From positions 1 to 7,655 of the forward strand of contig CAZMLE010000136.1 of NCBI GenBank assembly GCA_964567045.1: a stretch of DNA of 7,655 bases, given 5' to 3'. Source of the DNA: JAFNGF01 sp964567045. GTDB taxonomy: Bacteria; Planctomycetota; Phycisphaerae; Sedimentisphaerales; Anaerobacaceae. This document shows positions 1 through 7,100 of this stretch, piece after piece; position 1 is the first letter of the stretch; every line of letters starts with the position of its first letter. Position numbers and translations under genes: made by a program. The notes beneath the pieces are model-generated. The model worked only from the letters and a program-made list of their open reading frames with translations, was not told where the DNA came from and did not search any database.

Positions 1-836
1 CCTTTTCCAATGACTACATCGCCCAATATTGTCGCCTCGGCGTAGATTGTCACGTCGTCTTCTATTGTCGGGTGTCTTTTGCCGCCCTTTATTATCCTGC
101 CGCGCTCATCCTTTGGGAAACTCAGGGCTCCCAGCGTGGTGCCCTGATAGATTTTTACGTTGTCGCCTATGATGCTGGTCTCGCCTATGACCACGCCGGT
201 GCCGTGGTCAATAAAGAAATTTTTGCCGATTGTTGCCCCGGGATGTATGTCGATGCCGGTTCTCGAATGTGCCCATTCGGTCATTATCCGGGGAATCAAC
301 GGCACCTGTTTAAGATACAATTCGTGGGCCACGCGATAGGTGGCAATTGCTGTGATGCAGGGATAACTTATCACGATTTCCTCATAAGACTTTGCGGCTG
401 GGTCGCCGTCAAAAGCCGCCGCGACATCGCCTTTGAGCAGCTCCCTGATTCTGGGCAGTTGAATTAACAGATGCTGCGTGACATTCTCGGCCATCGTCCG
501 GCAGTCACAGCCTTGGCATTTTCTTATTCGGCACTGATATTGATAAGCCCGCTCGGTCTGTTCAGAAAGTTCCGTGCATATCTGCCACAGAATATCGCCG
601 ACGATGAATTTGATATTCGATTTAGTGATTTTCCTTTTGCCGGTGTAGCCTGGAAAAAGAACCTCGATAAGTAGATCGAGAATTTGCAGGATTTTATCCC
701 GCACCGGCAGATTAGAAGCATCAATAAAGTTTATTCCGGAATCGTCTTGGTACGTGCCGATAAGCTGGCAAACAAGATTTTCGATTTTTTCGCCCGTTAA
801 TTTATTTTTTCGCACAAGTGCACCCTTTCGCCGCAT
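1..836 (-). CDS. cysE: Serine O-acetyltransferase (CysE), 3' end cut by window edge
   Basis: Transfers acetyl from acetyl-CoA to L-serine, giving O-acetylserine for CysK in the cytoplasm. The reading frame is open from the ATG at 836 to the window edge (278 residues seen). Residues 1-130 form a long N-terminal region with a cysteine cluster (C102, C107, C110, C112). Residues 134-180 match the SAT helical domain (GDPAAKSYEEI). From about 195 the left-handed beta-helix hexapeptides begin, with IDIHPGATIG, DHGTGVVIGET, YQGTTLGALS and KGGKRHPTI. By comparison with E. coli CysE the likely catalytic dyad is D196/H211, with H255 as the second active-site histidine. The start lies 12 bases after the cysK stop, so the two are surely cotranscribed. 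The ATG has only a weak GGAA upstream; a GTG at 815 has a better GAAAGGG seven bases ahead and is an alternative start that would drop seven residues. The C-terminal tail that docks into CysK lies outside the window. Confidence 0.95.
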   Translation of the reverse strand, partial: MRRKGALVRKNKLTGEKIENLVCQLIGTYQDDSGINFIDASNLPVRDKILQILDLLIEVLFPGYTGKRKITKSNIKFIVGDILWQICTELSEQTERAYQYQCRIRKCQGCDCRTMAENVTQHLLIQLPRIRELLKGDVAAAFDGDPAAKSYEEIVISYPCITAIATYRVAHELYLKQVPLIPRIMTEWAHSRTGIDIHPGATIGKNFFIDHGTGVVIGETSIIGDNVKIYQGTTLGALSFPKDERGRIIKGGKRHPTIEDDVTIYAEATILGDVVIGK

Positions 837-848
837 AAAAGGTTTCCA

Positions 849-1835
849 CTATTTTTCAAACATATCGGTGGAGATGTACCTTTCGCCGGTATCGGGCAAA
901 ATCACCACTATAATCTTGCCGTCACTTTCGCCGCGCTGCGAAACCTGTATTGCCGCCCACATCGCGGCTCCTGAGCTTATCCCTGCCAGTATTCCTTCTT
1001 TAGCCGCTAACGCACGCGCCGTCGCCATAGCATCTTCATTGGCGACCTGGATAATCTCGTCTATCACCGCGACATTGAGCACTTTGGGCACAAATCCGGC
1101 GCCGATACCCTGTATTTTGTGAGGGCCCGGCTTTCCGCCCGAAAGCACCGGCGAATCCTTAGGCTCCACCGCCACCACCTTCAAGCTCTTATTGTACTCT
1201 TTTAACACTTCGCCGCAGCCGGTCAACGTCCCGCCCGTCCCAACACCGGCAACGAATATGTCCACATTGTGACCACTATCCTCCCAGATTTCTCTGGCAG
1301 TAGTTTCCCTGTGAATCTGCGGGTTGGTGGGATTATTGAATTGCTGCGGCATAAAGGCGTTGGGATTGCCCGCTTTAGTCCCCGAATTCTCCAGATATAA
1401 GCTTATAATATAATCATAGAGCTTGTTCCGATCATTCACGAGTTGCTCCGCTTTTTCTATGGCTCCGGCCATACCCCGCTCAGCCGGCGTTAGCACAATC
1501 TTTGCGCCAAACAGCCCAAGCAGCTTTCTCCTCTCAATGCTCATCGATTCGGGCATAGTCAGAATCAGTCTGTAGCCTTTTGCCGCGCAAATAAAGGCAA
1601 GTCCTATGCCTGTATTGCCGCTGGTCGGCTCGATTATGACGGTATCAGGTTTTATTAGCCCCTTCTCTTCTGCCGCCTTTATCATCGCCAGCGCAATTCG
1701 GTCTTTAACGCTGCCGCAAGGGTTATGTGATTCAAGCTTAGCCAGGATAGTTGCCTTATCCGAGCCGAGCTTATTGATTCGGACTAACGGCGTATAGCCG
1801 ACCGTTTCGGTGATGTTTTCGAAAATCGCACTCAT
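849..1835 (-). CDS. cysK: O-acetylserine sulfhydrylase / cysteine synthase A
   Basis: PLP enzyme making L-cysteine from O-acetylserine and sulfide, the final step of cysteine synthesis, and partner of CysE in the cysteine synthase complex. The 328-residue frame shows the PLP lysine K44 in NPCGSVKDR, the substrate loop EPTSGNTGIG (69-78), the phosphate-binding GTGGTLTG (199-206), ISSGAA near 285-290 and the C-terminal PDTGERYISTDMF. The ATG at 1835 is preceded by AAGAGG (1842-1847) with six bases between, so the start is secure. It begins 18 bases after the stop of the Rrf2 gene. The protein is about 20 residues longer than the usual 305-310. The excess lies in one place, about residues 132-156, between the conserved GAIEKAEQ and NPNAFMPQQF segments. 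All catalytic motifs are intact, so an active enzyme is expected. A cystathionine beta-synthase-like specificity cannot be excluded from motifs alone, but the cysE neighbour favours CysK. Confidence 0.96.
   Translation of the reverse strand: MSAIFENITETVGYTPLVRINKLGSDKATILAKLESHNPCGSVKDRIALAMIKAAEEKGLIKPDTVIIEPTSGNTGIGLAFICAAKGYRLILTMPESMSIERRKLLGLFGAKIVLTPAERGMAGAIEKAEQLVNDRNKLYDYIISLYLENSGTKAGNPNAFMPQQFNNPTNPQIHRETTAREIWEDSGHNVDIFVAGVGTGGTLTGCGEVLKEYNKSLKVVAVEPKDSPVLSGGKPGPHKIQGIGAGFVPKVLNVAVIDEIIQVANEDAMATARALAAKEGILAGISSGAAMWAAIQVSQRGESDGKIIVVILPDTGERYISTDMFEK
1368..1442 (-). other. Extra loop inside CysK
   Basis: Residues 132-156 of CysK, containing DYIISLYLENSG, stand where usual CysK proteins have only a few residues between GAI.KAEE and NPNAFMPQQF. 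The insert keeps the frame and is flanked by fully conserved segments, so it is a lineage insertion and not a frameshift. Its length is judged from remembered family sequences, not from an alignment. Confidence 0.6.
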
Positions 1836-1853
1836 AAGCGGCCTCTTGTCTGC

Positions 1854-2288
1854 CTATATTTGGTAATTCGAAGTCTTCTTGTCTTTTGCCTTATCAACTA
1901 AGTCCTGCAGCGTTATGGATTCCAGGACGTTCGTAACTGCTTGTTGTACTTGTGCCCAGACCTGTTTGACCACGCAGTCAGCGGACCTGGCACAGTAGTT
2001 GTCGCTCTGGACGCACTCTGCCGTGATCACCGGCCCCTCCAGGCAATTGAAGACGTCACTAAGTTTAATCTGGCTTGGGGGTTTGGCAAGAACGTACCCG
2101 CCCTTAGAGCCTCTAACACTTCTGACAAATCCTGCGGACCTGAGCATGGCCATCAGTTGCTCCAGATACTTGAGGGATATTTCCTGATGCTGGGCAATGG
2201 TTTTGAGCTGCAAAGGCTTCCTGCCGGCACTTTCAGCAAGCTCCAGTGCAGCCCTTACTCCATATCTGGTTCGAGTCGACAGTTTCAT
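1854..2288 (-). CDS. Rrf2-family transcriptional regulator (IscR/CymR-like), likely controller of the cys operon
   Basis: A 144-residue Rrf2-family DNA-binding regulator. Residues 1-70 form the winged helix: MKLSTRTRYGVRAALELA, the recognition region ISLKYLEQLMAMLRSAGFV, and the wing RGSKGGYVLAKPP. Residues 79-86 are the linker VFNCLEGP. Three cysteines follow, C92, C99 and C105, close to the C92/C98/C104 ligands of E. coli IscR; the Bacillus cysteine regulator CymR, as remembered, lacks them. An Fe-S cofactor is therefore plausible, while the gene order with cysK and cysE points to control of cysteine supply. The frame extends upstream to an ATG at 2318, but the ATG at 2288 is chosen because AGGAG (2296-2300) sits seven bases ahead and the family starts exactly with MKLSTR. 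It is the first gene of the operon, so autoregulation is likely. The function as a cysteine or Fe-S regulator is inferred from context. Confidence 0.92.
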   Translation of the reverse strand: MKLSTRTRYGVRAALELAESAGRKPLQLKTIAQHQEISLKYLEQLMAMLRSAGFVRSVRGSKGGYVLAKPPSQIKLSDVFNCLEGPVITAECVQSDNYCARSADCVVKQVWAQVQQAVTNVLESITLQDLVDKAKDKKTSNYQI

Positions 2289-2295
2289 TGCAAAT

Positions 2296-2300
2296 CTCCT
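2296..2300 (-). promoter_or_regulatory. Ribosome binding site deciding the Rrf2 start
   Basis: AGGAG on the minus strand, seven bases before the ATG at 2288. It rules in favour of this start over the in-frame ATG at 2318, which would lie about where transcription starts. Confidence 0.8.
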
Positions 2301-2325
2301 ACTATTCCTACCGCACAAGTAGAGT

Positions 2326-2355
2326 ATTATACGAAATCTTGGCTTTCTGGTGCAA
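2326..2355 (-). promoter_or_regulatory. Promoter of the Rrf2-cysK-cysE operon
   Basis: A perfect -10 TATAAT (2326-2331) is preceded 18 bases upstream by TTGCAC (2350-2355), a fair -35 that shares TTG with the consensus. Transcription would begin near 2319. Just inside the transcript is a small dyad, CTAC (2319-2322) with GTAG (2308-2311) and seven bases between. Its place, between the -10 and the ribosome site, would suit an operator for the Rrf2 protein itself, but it is too short to be sure. Confidence 0.7.
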
Positions 2356-2396
2356 GAAAAAAAATGAAAACTTCAAAAAGATTTAAAGATTTCTGA

Positions 2397-2614
2397 CGTA
2401 TGGTTCAGGGCGGCTCCCTTGTCCGGTAAGGTGTCTTTAATTCGCCGGGCAAGCAGCAAGTCCACGTGTCAGACTATACAGCTCGTATAAACCATAAGTG
2501 CTTGTAGATTAGGAGCTTAGCTACTGTCTATGGCTCCTGGCTCAAGTCGGGTGAAGCAGCACTGCTCCGGCAATTGCCACAGTCCTTGGACCGGTCAGCC
2601 GGAGCTCGATAAAA
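2397..2614. other. Gene-free, hairpin-rich intergenic segment
   Basis: No coding frame is credible between the two divergent promoters. The stretch holds three inverted repeats. The first has 9-bp arms with one G-U pair (2418-2426 with 2445-2453). The second has 6-bp arms extendable to 9 with wobbles (2511-2516 with 2533-2538). The third has 8-bp perfect arms (2564-2571 with 2598-2605). It lies upstream of both flanking promoters, so it is not a leader of either gene. It could encode a small structured RNA, be a dispersed repeat, or be regulatory DNA. I could not match it to tRNA, tmRNA, SRP RNA, RNase P, 6S RNA or a known riboswitch. Confidence 0.45.
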
Positions 2615-2643
2615 TTGACACTCTGCTCGCTTGGCCCTATAAT
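2615..2643 (+). promoter_or_regulatory. Full-consensus sigma-70-type promoter
   Basis: TTGACA at 2615-2620 and TATAAT at 2638-2643 are both exact, with the ideal 17-base spacer. Transcription should start near 2650, giving a leader of about 37 bases before the ATG at 2687. It drives the toroid-protein gene. Exact matches in both boxes are rare in real genomes and suggest strong constitutive expression. Confidence 0.85.
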
Positions 2644-2686
2644 TGTAAGGTTAGTTTTATAGCTATCTGATGTAGTAGGGCAAACT

Positions 2687-3715
2687 ATGTTACACGTTGA
2701 GATACCGCAGCCATCACTGGAGCACTTAAAAAGGCTAAGCGATGATACCGGGCTCTACCAGCACGCCAGTTTCATAATACCCAGCCGGGAATGTGGTTAC
2801 TGCACAGATGATAATGCCAGAGCGATAATCGCAGTGACCAAGTATTATGCCAAGTACCACGAGCCGCAGGCCCTTGAGCTTTTGAACACGTATTTGGCTT
2901 TTGTCTTGCACGCGCAAATGGACGATGGCTCGATCAGAAACTTTATGAGTTTTGACCGGACCTGGCTGAAAGACGAGCCTGCAAACGATGCCTTGGGCAG
3001 AGTATTATGGGCGTTCGGAACGCTGATCGCAAATCCGCCTTTGGCTTCATATCTATCACTGGCCAGAGACCGCTTCGACTTTTGCGTAGGACAGGTTGCC
3101 AGGCAGTATCCCAGGGGCCTGGCGTACTCAATACTCGGCATGGCTGATTATCTCAAACAATTCCCGGAAGGCGGCGATATTGAACAGCAACTGGCAATGG
3201 CTGCCGACCGACTGCTGGATCAGTATAGGCAAATCGCCCAGCCGGACTGGCGCTGGTTTGAGAACAGGTTGACTTATGACAACGCTATCCTGCCGCACGC
3301 GCTATTCGCGGCAGGCTTGACTTTGCAGGATAGAAAATACCTCGAAGTCGGTGAGCAAACCTGCCAATTTATTTTGGGCAATACTTTTAGCGGCGAGCAT
3401 TTTAGCTTCGTCGGCAACAACGGTTGGTATGAACGGGGCGGCAAAAAAGCCGCGTTTGACCAGCAGCCCATAGAAGCCGCGAGCACGGTTATAATGCTGC
3501 GAGCTGCTTATGACGCCACGCAAGATAGCCGATTTCTGGCGCTGCAAAGAAAAGCGTTTGATTGGTTTCTCGGTGATAATGACCTGCACTCGCCGCTTTA
3601 TGACGCTACCACCAAAGGCTGCTGTGACGCGCTTGGGGCCGACGGCGTTAATATGAACCAGGGCGCTGAAAGCACGCTCAGCTTCTTATTGGCCTTGCTG
3701 GCAATGGTTGTGTAA
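2687..3715 (+). CDS. Alpha/alpha-toroid (six-hairpin glycosidase-like) protein of glycan metabolism, function unproven
   Basis: A 342-residue soluble protein with no signal peptide, so cytoplasmic. It is rich in helices with repeating aromatic motifs. The N-terminal signature DDTGLYQHA (19-27) followed by GYCTDDNARA (37-46) and the C-terminal NQGAESTLSFLLA (324-336) are what I recall for alpha/alpha-barrel proteins found alone or fused behind GT4 glycosyltransferases, often beside GH130 mannoside phosphorylases. The acidic pair D41/D42 and E328 sit where such folds place active-site residues, but no reaction can be assigned. The length suits a stand-alone copy. The ATG has TAGGG (2676-2680) six bases ahead. 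It is a single-gene unit: the usual glycosyltransferase or phosphorylase partners are not in this window. It may instead be annotated as a glycosyltransferase through the fused relatives; nothing in this chain looks like a GT domain. Confidence 0.65.
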   Translation: MLHVEIPQPSLEHLKRLSDDTGLYQHASFIIPSRECGYCTDDNARAIIAVTKYYAKYHEPQALELLNTYLAFVLHAQMDDGSIRNFMSFDRTWLKDEPANDALGRVLWAFGTLIANPPLASYLSLARDRFDFCVGQVARQYPRGLAYSILGMADYLKQFPEGGDIEQQLAMAADRLLDQYRQIAQPDWRWFENRLTYDNAILPHALFAAGLTLQDRKYLEVGEQTCQFILGNTFSGEHFSFVGNNGWYERGGKKAAFDQQPIEAASTVIMLRAAYDATQDSRFLALQRKAFDWFLGDNDLHSPLYDATTKGCCDALGADGVNMNQGAESTLSFLLALLAMVV

Positions 3716-3734
3716 CCAATAGGATTGAACGCGC

Positions 3735-3809
3735 TTATCGTGCGATACCGTCAAGCCAGTTCTCAGCAAACTCTTGCCGGTCGCCAATGTCAACAAAACC
3801 GTCGTTGGT
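3735..3809 (-). pseudogene. Relic of a dockerin-type 3' end
   Basis: The minus strand reads TNDGFVDIGDRQEFAENWLD followed by GIAR and a TAA stop (3735-3737). This closely mirrors the end of the neighbouring GLUG protein, TNDGNVDFDDLKQFARSWLN then GLGR. Both carry the calcium-loop pattern N-D-G-x-V-D and the WL-x-G ending. The frame continues upstream only through the palindromic repeat at 3817-3890 to a TGA, with no start codon. The first half of a dockerin is missing, and the relic is in another frame from the large gene. It is probably the tail of a duplicated or older dockerin gene whose body has been lost. An active gene is not supported. Confidence 0.7.
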
Positions 3810-3816
3810 CTTTTTT

Positions 3817-3890
3817 GCCACAGAGAGCTCAGAGAACTCAGAGCAATTATTCCATTTTTTTATCTCTGTGACCTCTGTGTCCTCTGTGGC
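3817..3890. repeat. Palindromic CACAGAG element with nonamer arms
   Basis: The element starts GCCACAGAG and ends CTCTGTGGC. Its 27-base arms (3817-3843 and 3864-3890) pair at 21 of 27 positions around a 20-base AT-rich loop. Each arm is itself three 9-base repeats of the CACAGAGnn/CTCAGAGnn type. A further CTCTGTGGC sits at 3908-3916. Elements of this CCACAGAG...CTCTGTGG kind are common between genes of many environmental bacteria. Read on the plus strand the hairpin is followed by TGTTTTGTTTTGT, so it may also end transcription of the toroid gene. On the minus strand it lies after the GLUG gene without a T-run. Confidence 0.85.
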
Positions 3891-3919
3891 TGTTTTGTTT
3901 TGTCACCCTCTGTGGCGGT

Positions 3920-4102
3920 TTATCGCCCCAGGCCGTTTAGCCAGCTCCGGGCAAATTGTTTCAAGTCATCGAAATCAACGTTCCCATCGTTAGTTAGATC
4001 ACAGCCCTGGCCGCACCAGAAACTGCTGTCGGCTGCAAGCCAATGTTCAGCAAGGATGCAGAAGTCGGCAAAGTCGGTATCAGCATCAGCGTCGAAATCC
4101 CC
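3920..4102 (-). other. Dockerin-like domain, two calcium-binding loops
   Basis: Residues 1069-1128 of the GLUG protein. The first loop DFDADADTDFAD and the second DLTNDGNVDFDD have acidic or polar ligands at loop positions 1, 3, 5, 7, 9 and 12. Each is followed by a helix ending in a tryptophan-leucine pair (HWL, SWL). Two extra cysteines (C1098 and C1102) lie between them and might form a disulfide outside the cell. Confidence 0.8.
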
Positions 4103-7100
4103 GATGACGAACTCCCACGCTAAGTGCGGATAGTCTACACCCTCGCAGATGGCCCAGATGTCTTCCATCCCATTCTGGCTTTCGCCCACAAAGTCCCACC
4201 CGGCTTCGAGAAACGTGCTTGCTATCTGCATCTCGGCGGTGGCCTTGCCGATGCCGCCGGCACTCATTTCTTGCCCGCTGGTTCCAATATCCCAGAAGGA
4301 TGCAACCACGTCATTGACGTCCCCCTCTCCTACCAGGCCGCCGACATACTTATCTCCCAGGACAATTCCTGTCGAATAGCAGTTGGTGATCGTCGCTCCT
4401 GGCAAAAGCCATCCACCGGAATTCAATCCCACCAGGCCGCCAACATCTTTCTCACCGCCAACGTCGGCTGTGGAGTAACAACTTGAGATCTTGCCCCCGT
4501 TCCATCCTGCCAGGCCGCCAACTGCGCTCACACCCAGCACAATGCCAGACGCATAGCACCTCGCCACCTCTCCGGCATCATTGCTGCCCACGAGTCCGCC
4601 GCAATTGCTGCCGGTTCCCAAAACCCCGGCTGTAGAGTACGAATGATATATCGTGCCTGGTTCCTCCCAGCATTCCCACCAGTCACACTCCCACAAACCA
4701 TTGCTTCCCACCAGCCCGCCGACACTATAATCTCCTAAAACGCGTCCGCCCGAATCACAATAGGTTATAGCACCTTGGTTGTATCCTACCAGTCCGCCGA
4801 CCGAATCGTTTCCTGAAACAGTCGCGCTCGAATTGCATTCGGTGATTGTGCCGTAGTAGCTCGCTCCTACCAGTCCGCCGATTTCCCACCCTCCGGAAAC
4901 ACTGCCCCCGTCAATGTGACAATCGGCCACAGTTCCACCTTCCAGATAGCCAACCAGTGCACCAACTACCCCCCCTGTCCCTGCATCGATATTGGGCCAA
5001 GTCAGTTCCAGGTTTTTTACGACGGAATTTGGCCCTGAGACATATCCGAACAGTCCGACATTGTACGTCTCAGTACAAGTATGGCTGAAATTTGAGACTG
5101 TATGGCCGTTACCGTCAAAGATGCCGCTGAAAGGCTTGTCGTCCTCAAACCCCCATGGATGACCGCCGACGATGTTGAAGGCGGGCCGCCCGTCCTTGCC
5201 GTCGAAGGCCGACAGGTCGATATCCGCCATCAACTTGAAATGTGCGTCCCGCTCATACGGGCACATACCAACCAGATTCAACTCATTAGCGGTGCCGATC
5301 AAGTATGGGCTGTCTTGCGTTCCTTCGCCTGCAACAAAGACCAGCCTGAAATGCTTGGCCCGGTCGCACAGCGCCAGAGCGATAAGGCTAATGTCTTCAG
5401 GTGTGCGAATGAGATACGGATCATCCTGTGTCCCGGTTCCTCGGAGGAAGTCCGACAACGACAAGATGATTGGCTGAATTACTTCACCGGGTTTATTTTC
5501 CCACCGTAGTCTGGGATAGTCTAGCCCATCGCCAATCGTCCAAATCCCCATTTCACCACATCTGTACCAGCCAGCATCCAGGAAAGTTGCTGCCGTCTGC
5601 ATCTCGGCCGTGGTCTTGCCTGTGCCCCCAGCACTTTTGGCCTGGCCAGAGGTCTGGATGTCCCAGAAACTCGTGGTGATGATGCCCTTCCGGCCCCTCG
5701 AGTCTTGGTTGGAGCCCACCAACCCGCCGACATACGTTGCAGTTCCGGTGACTGCACCGGTGCTGTAGCACTGCGCCAGCGAAGAGTTGTAGTGGTTTGC
5801 CCCCACCAGCCCGCCCACAGAGTCATTGCCGCTGACCGTACCGTTGCTATAGCACTGGGCCACAGTACCCCTATATTCATTACACCCCATCAGTCCGCCG
5901 ACATACGAAGTCCCGCTGACCGAACCGGTGCTGTAGCACTGCGTCACAGTGCCACCTTCCGTGTTCCATGCGCCGTTGCTCCCCACCAGCGCCCCCACAT
6001 ACTCGCCTGACCCCGTTATGCTGACGCCCACTAGCCCCACGCGCTTGATCTCGGCGCCAGATCCGAATTCACCAAACAGGCCGAGGTAGCTGGCGCCCAC
6101 GATAGATAGATTCGATACCACTTGACTATTGCCATCGAAGGTGCCAGAGAACCAAGGGATTACTGCCGTGCCCCAATGGATGCCGGATAGGTCGATCGAG
6201 GAGGCCAGCCGATAGTGGCCACGGGGACTGTAATAGACAACTGCCCCCAGCTCCATCGCGTCGCTAATCAGGTAAGGGTCTTCGGGCGTACCTGCGCCTT
6301 GTAGTTGGGGCGGAGTATATCCGCTCAATATCCCGAGGATTGGACACCCGCCTTCTGGCATCTGCCAGATCTCCGAGGTCCCGTTCGCGATTTCCCCGAT
6401 AAAGTCCCAACCCGCATCCAGATACGTCTGGATGTTCTGCATCTCGGTCGTGGTCTTGCCTGTGCCACCCGCACTCGTGGCCTGGCCTGAAGTCTGGACG
6501 TCCCAGAAAGAAGCGATGGCATGACCAATGCCCAGCAGGCCGCCAACATTTTTTCCAATGCCCGTCACCGCTCCGGTGCTGTAGCACTGGGTCACACTAC
6601 CTCCGCTGGAACCCACCAATCCGCCCAGATAAGAAGATCCACTGACCGCAGCGGTGCTGTAGCAGTTGGTCACAGTGCTGCCCGGCATATCCCATGAACC
6701 GCTACCACCCGCCAGCCCCCCGACTCGCCAACCGTTGCTACTAACTGCACCGGTGCTGTAGCAACGTGTAACACTACCGCCGTTCTCCCCCACCAGTCCA
6801 CCGACATAGTCGCCTGAACCAGTTATGTTGACATCTATGACACCGAAGTTTTTGACCGCTCCAGAACATTGACCAAACACACCCAGGTAGCACTCACCTC
6901 TGATCGTCAGATGCCAAATCGTGTGACCGTTAGCGTCAAATACGCCAGTGAAAGGACTTCCCTGAAACCAATCGGTCCGTTTATCAGTATCCGGCGCAAT
7001 GACGGCCTCGTCAAACACCTGGCCTGCAAGGTCGATGTCAGCGGTCAGGATGAAGTGCTTGTCGTAATCCTCGGGAGTCTCGCCGAGGGCAATCAGATCG

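Noticed and set aside
72..467. Plus-strand open frame of 131 codons
   Set aside because: It is the antisense of cysE, whose motifs on the minus strand are unmistakable.
2289..2318. Longer start for the Rrf2 protein
   Set aside because: The extra ten residues precede the family start MKLSTR, overlap the ribosome site, and would begin at about the transcription start.
1941..2396. Plus-strand open frame of 151 codons
   Set aside because: It is the antisense of the Rrf2 gene and its promoter; no family resemblance.
2397..2614. tRNA, tmRNA, SRP RNA, RNase P RNA, 6S RNA or riboswitch
   Set aside because: None of the conserved cores was found on either strand; the hairpins alone do not identify a family.
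5102..5509. Plus-strand open frame of 135 codons and similar frames across 3920-7306
   Set aside because: They are shadows of the large GLUG gene, kept open by its low stop-codon content in other frames.
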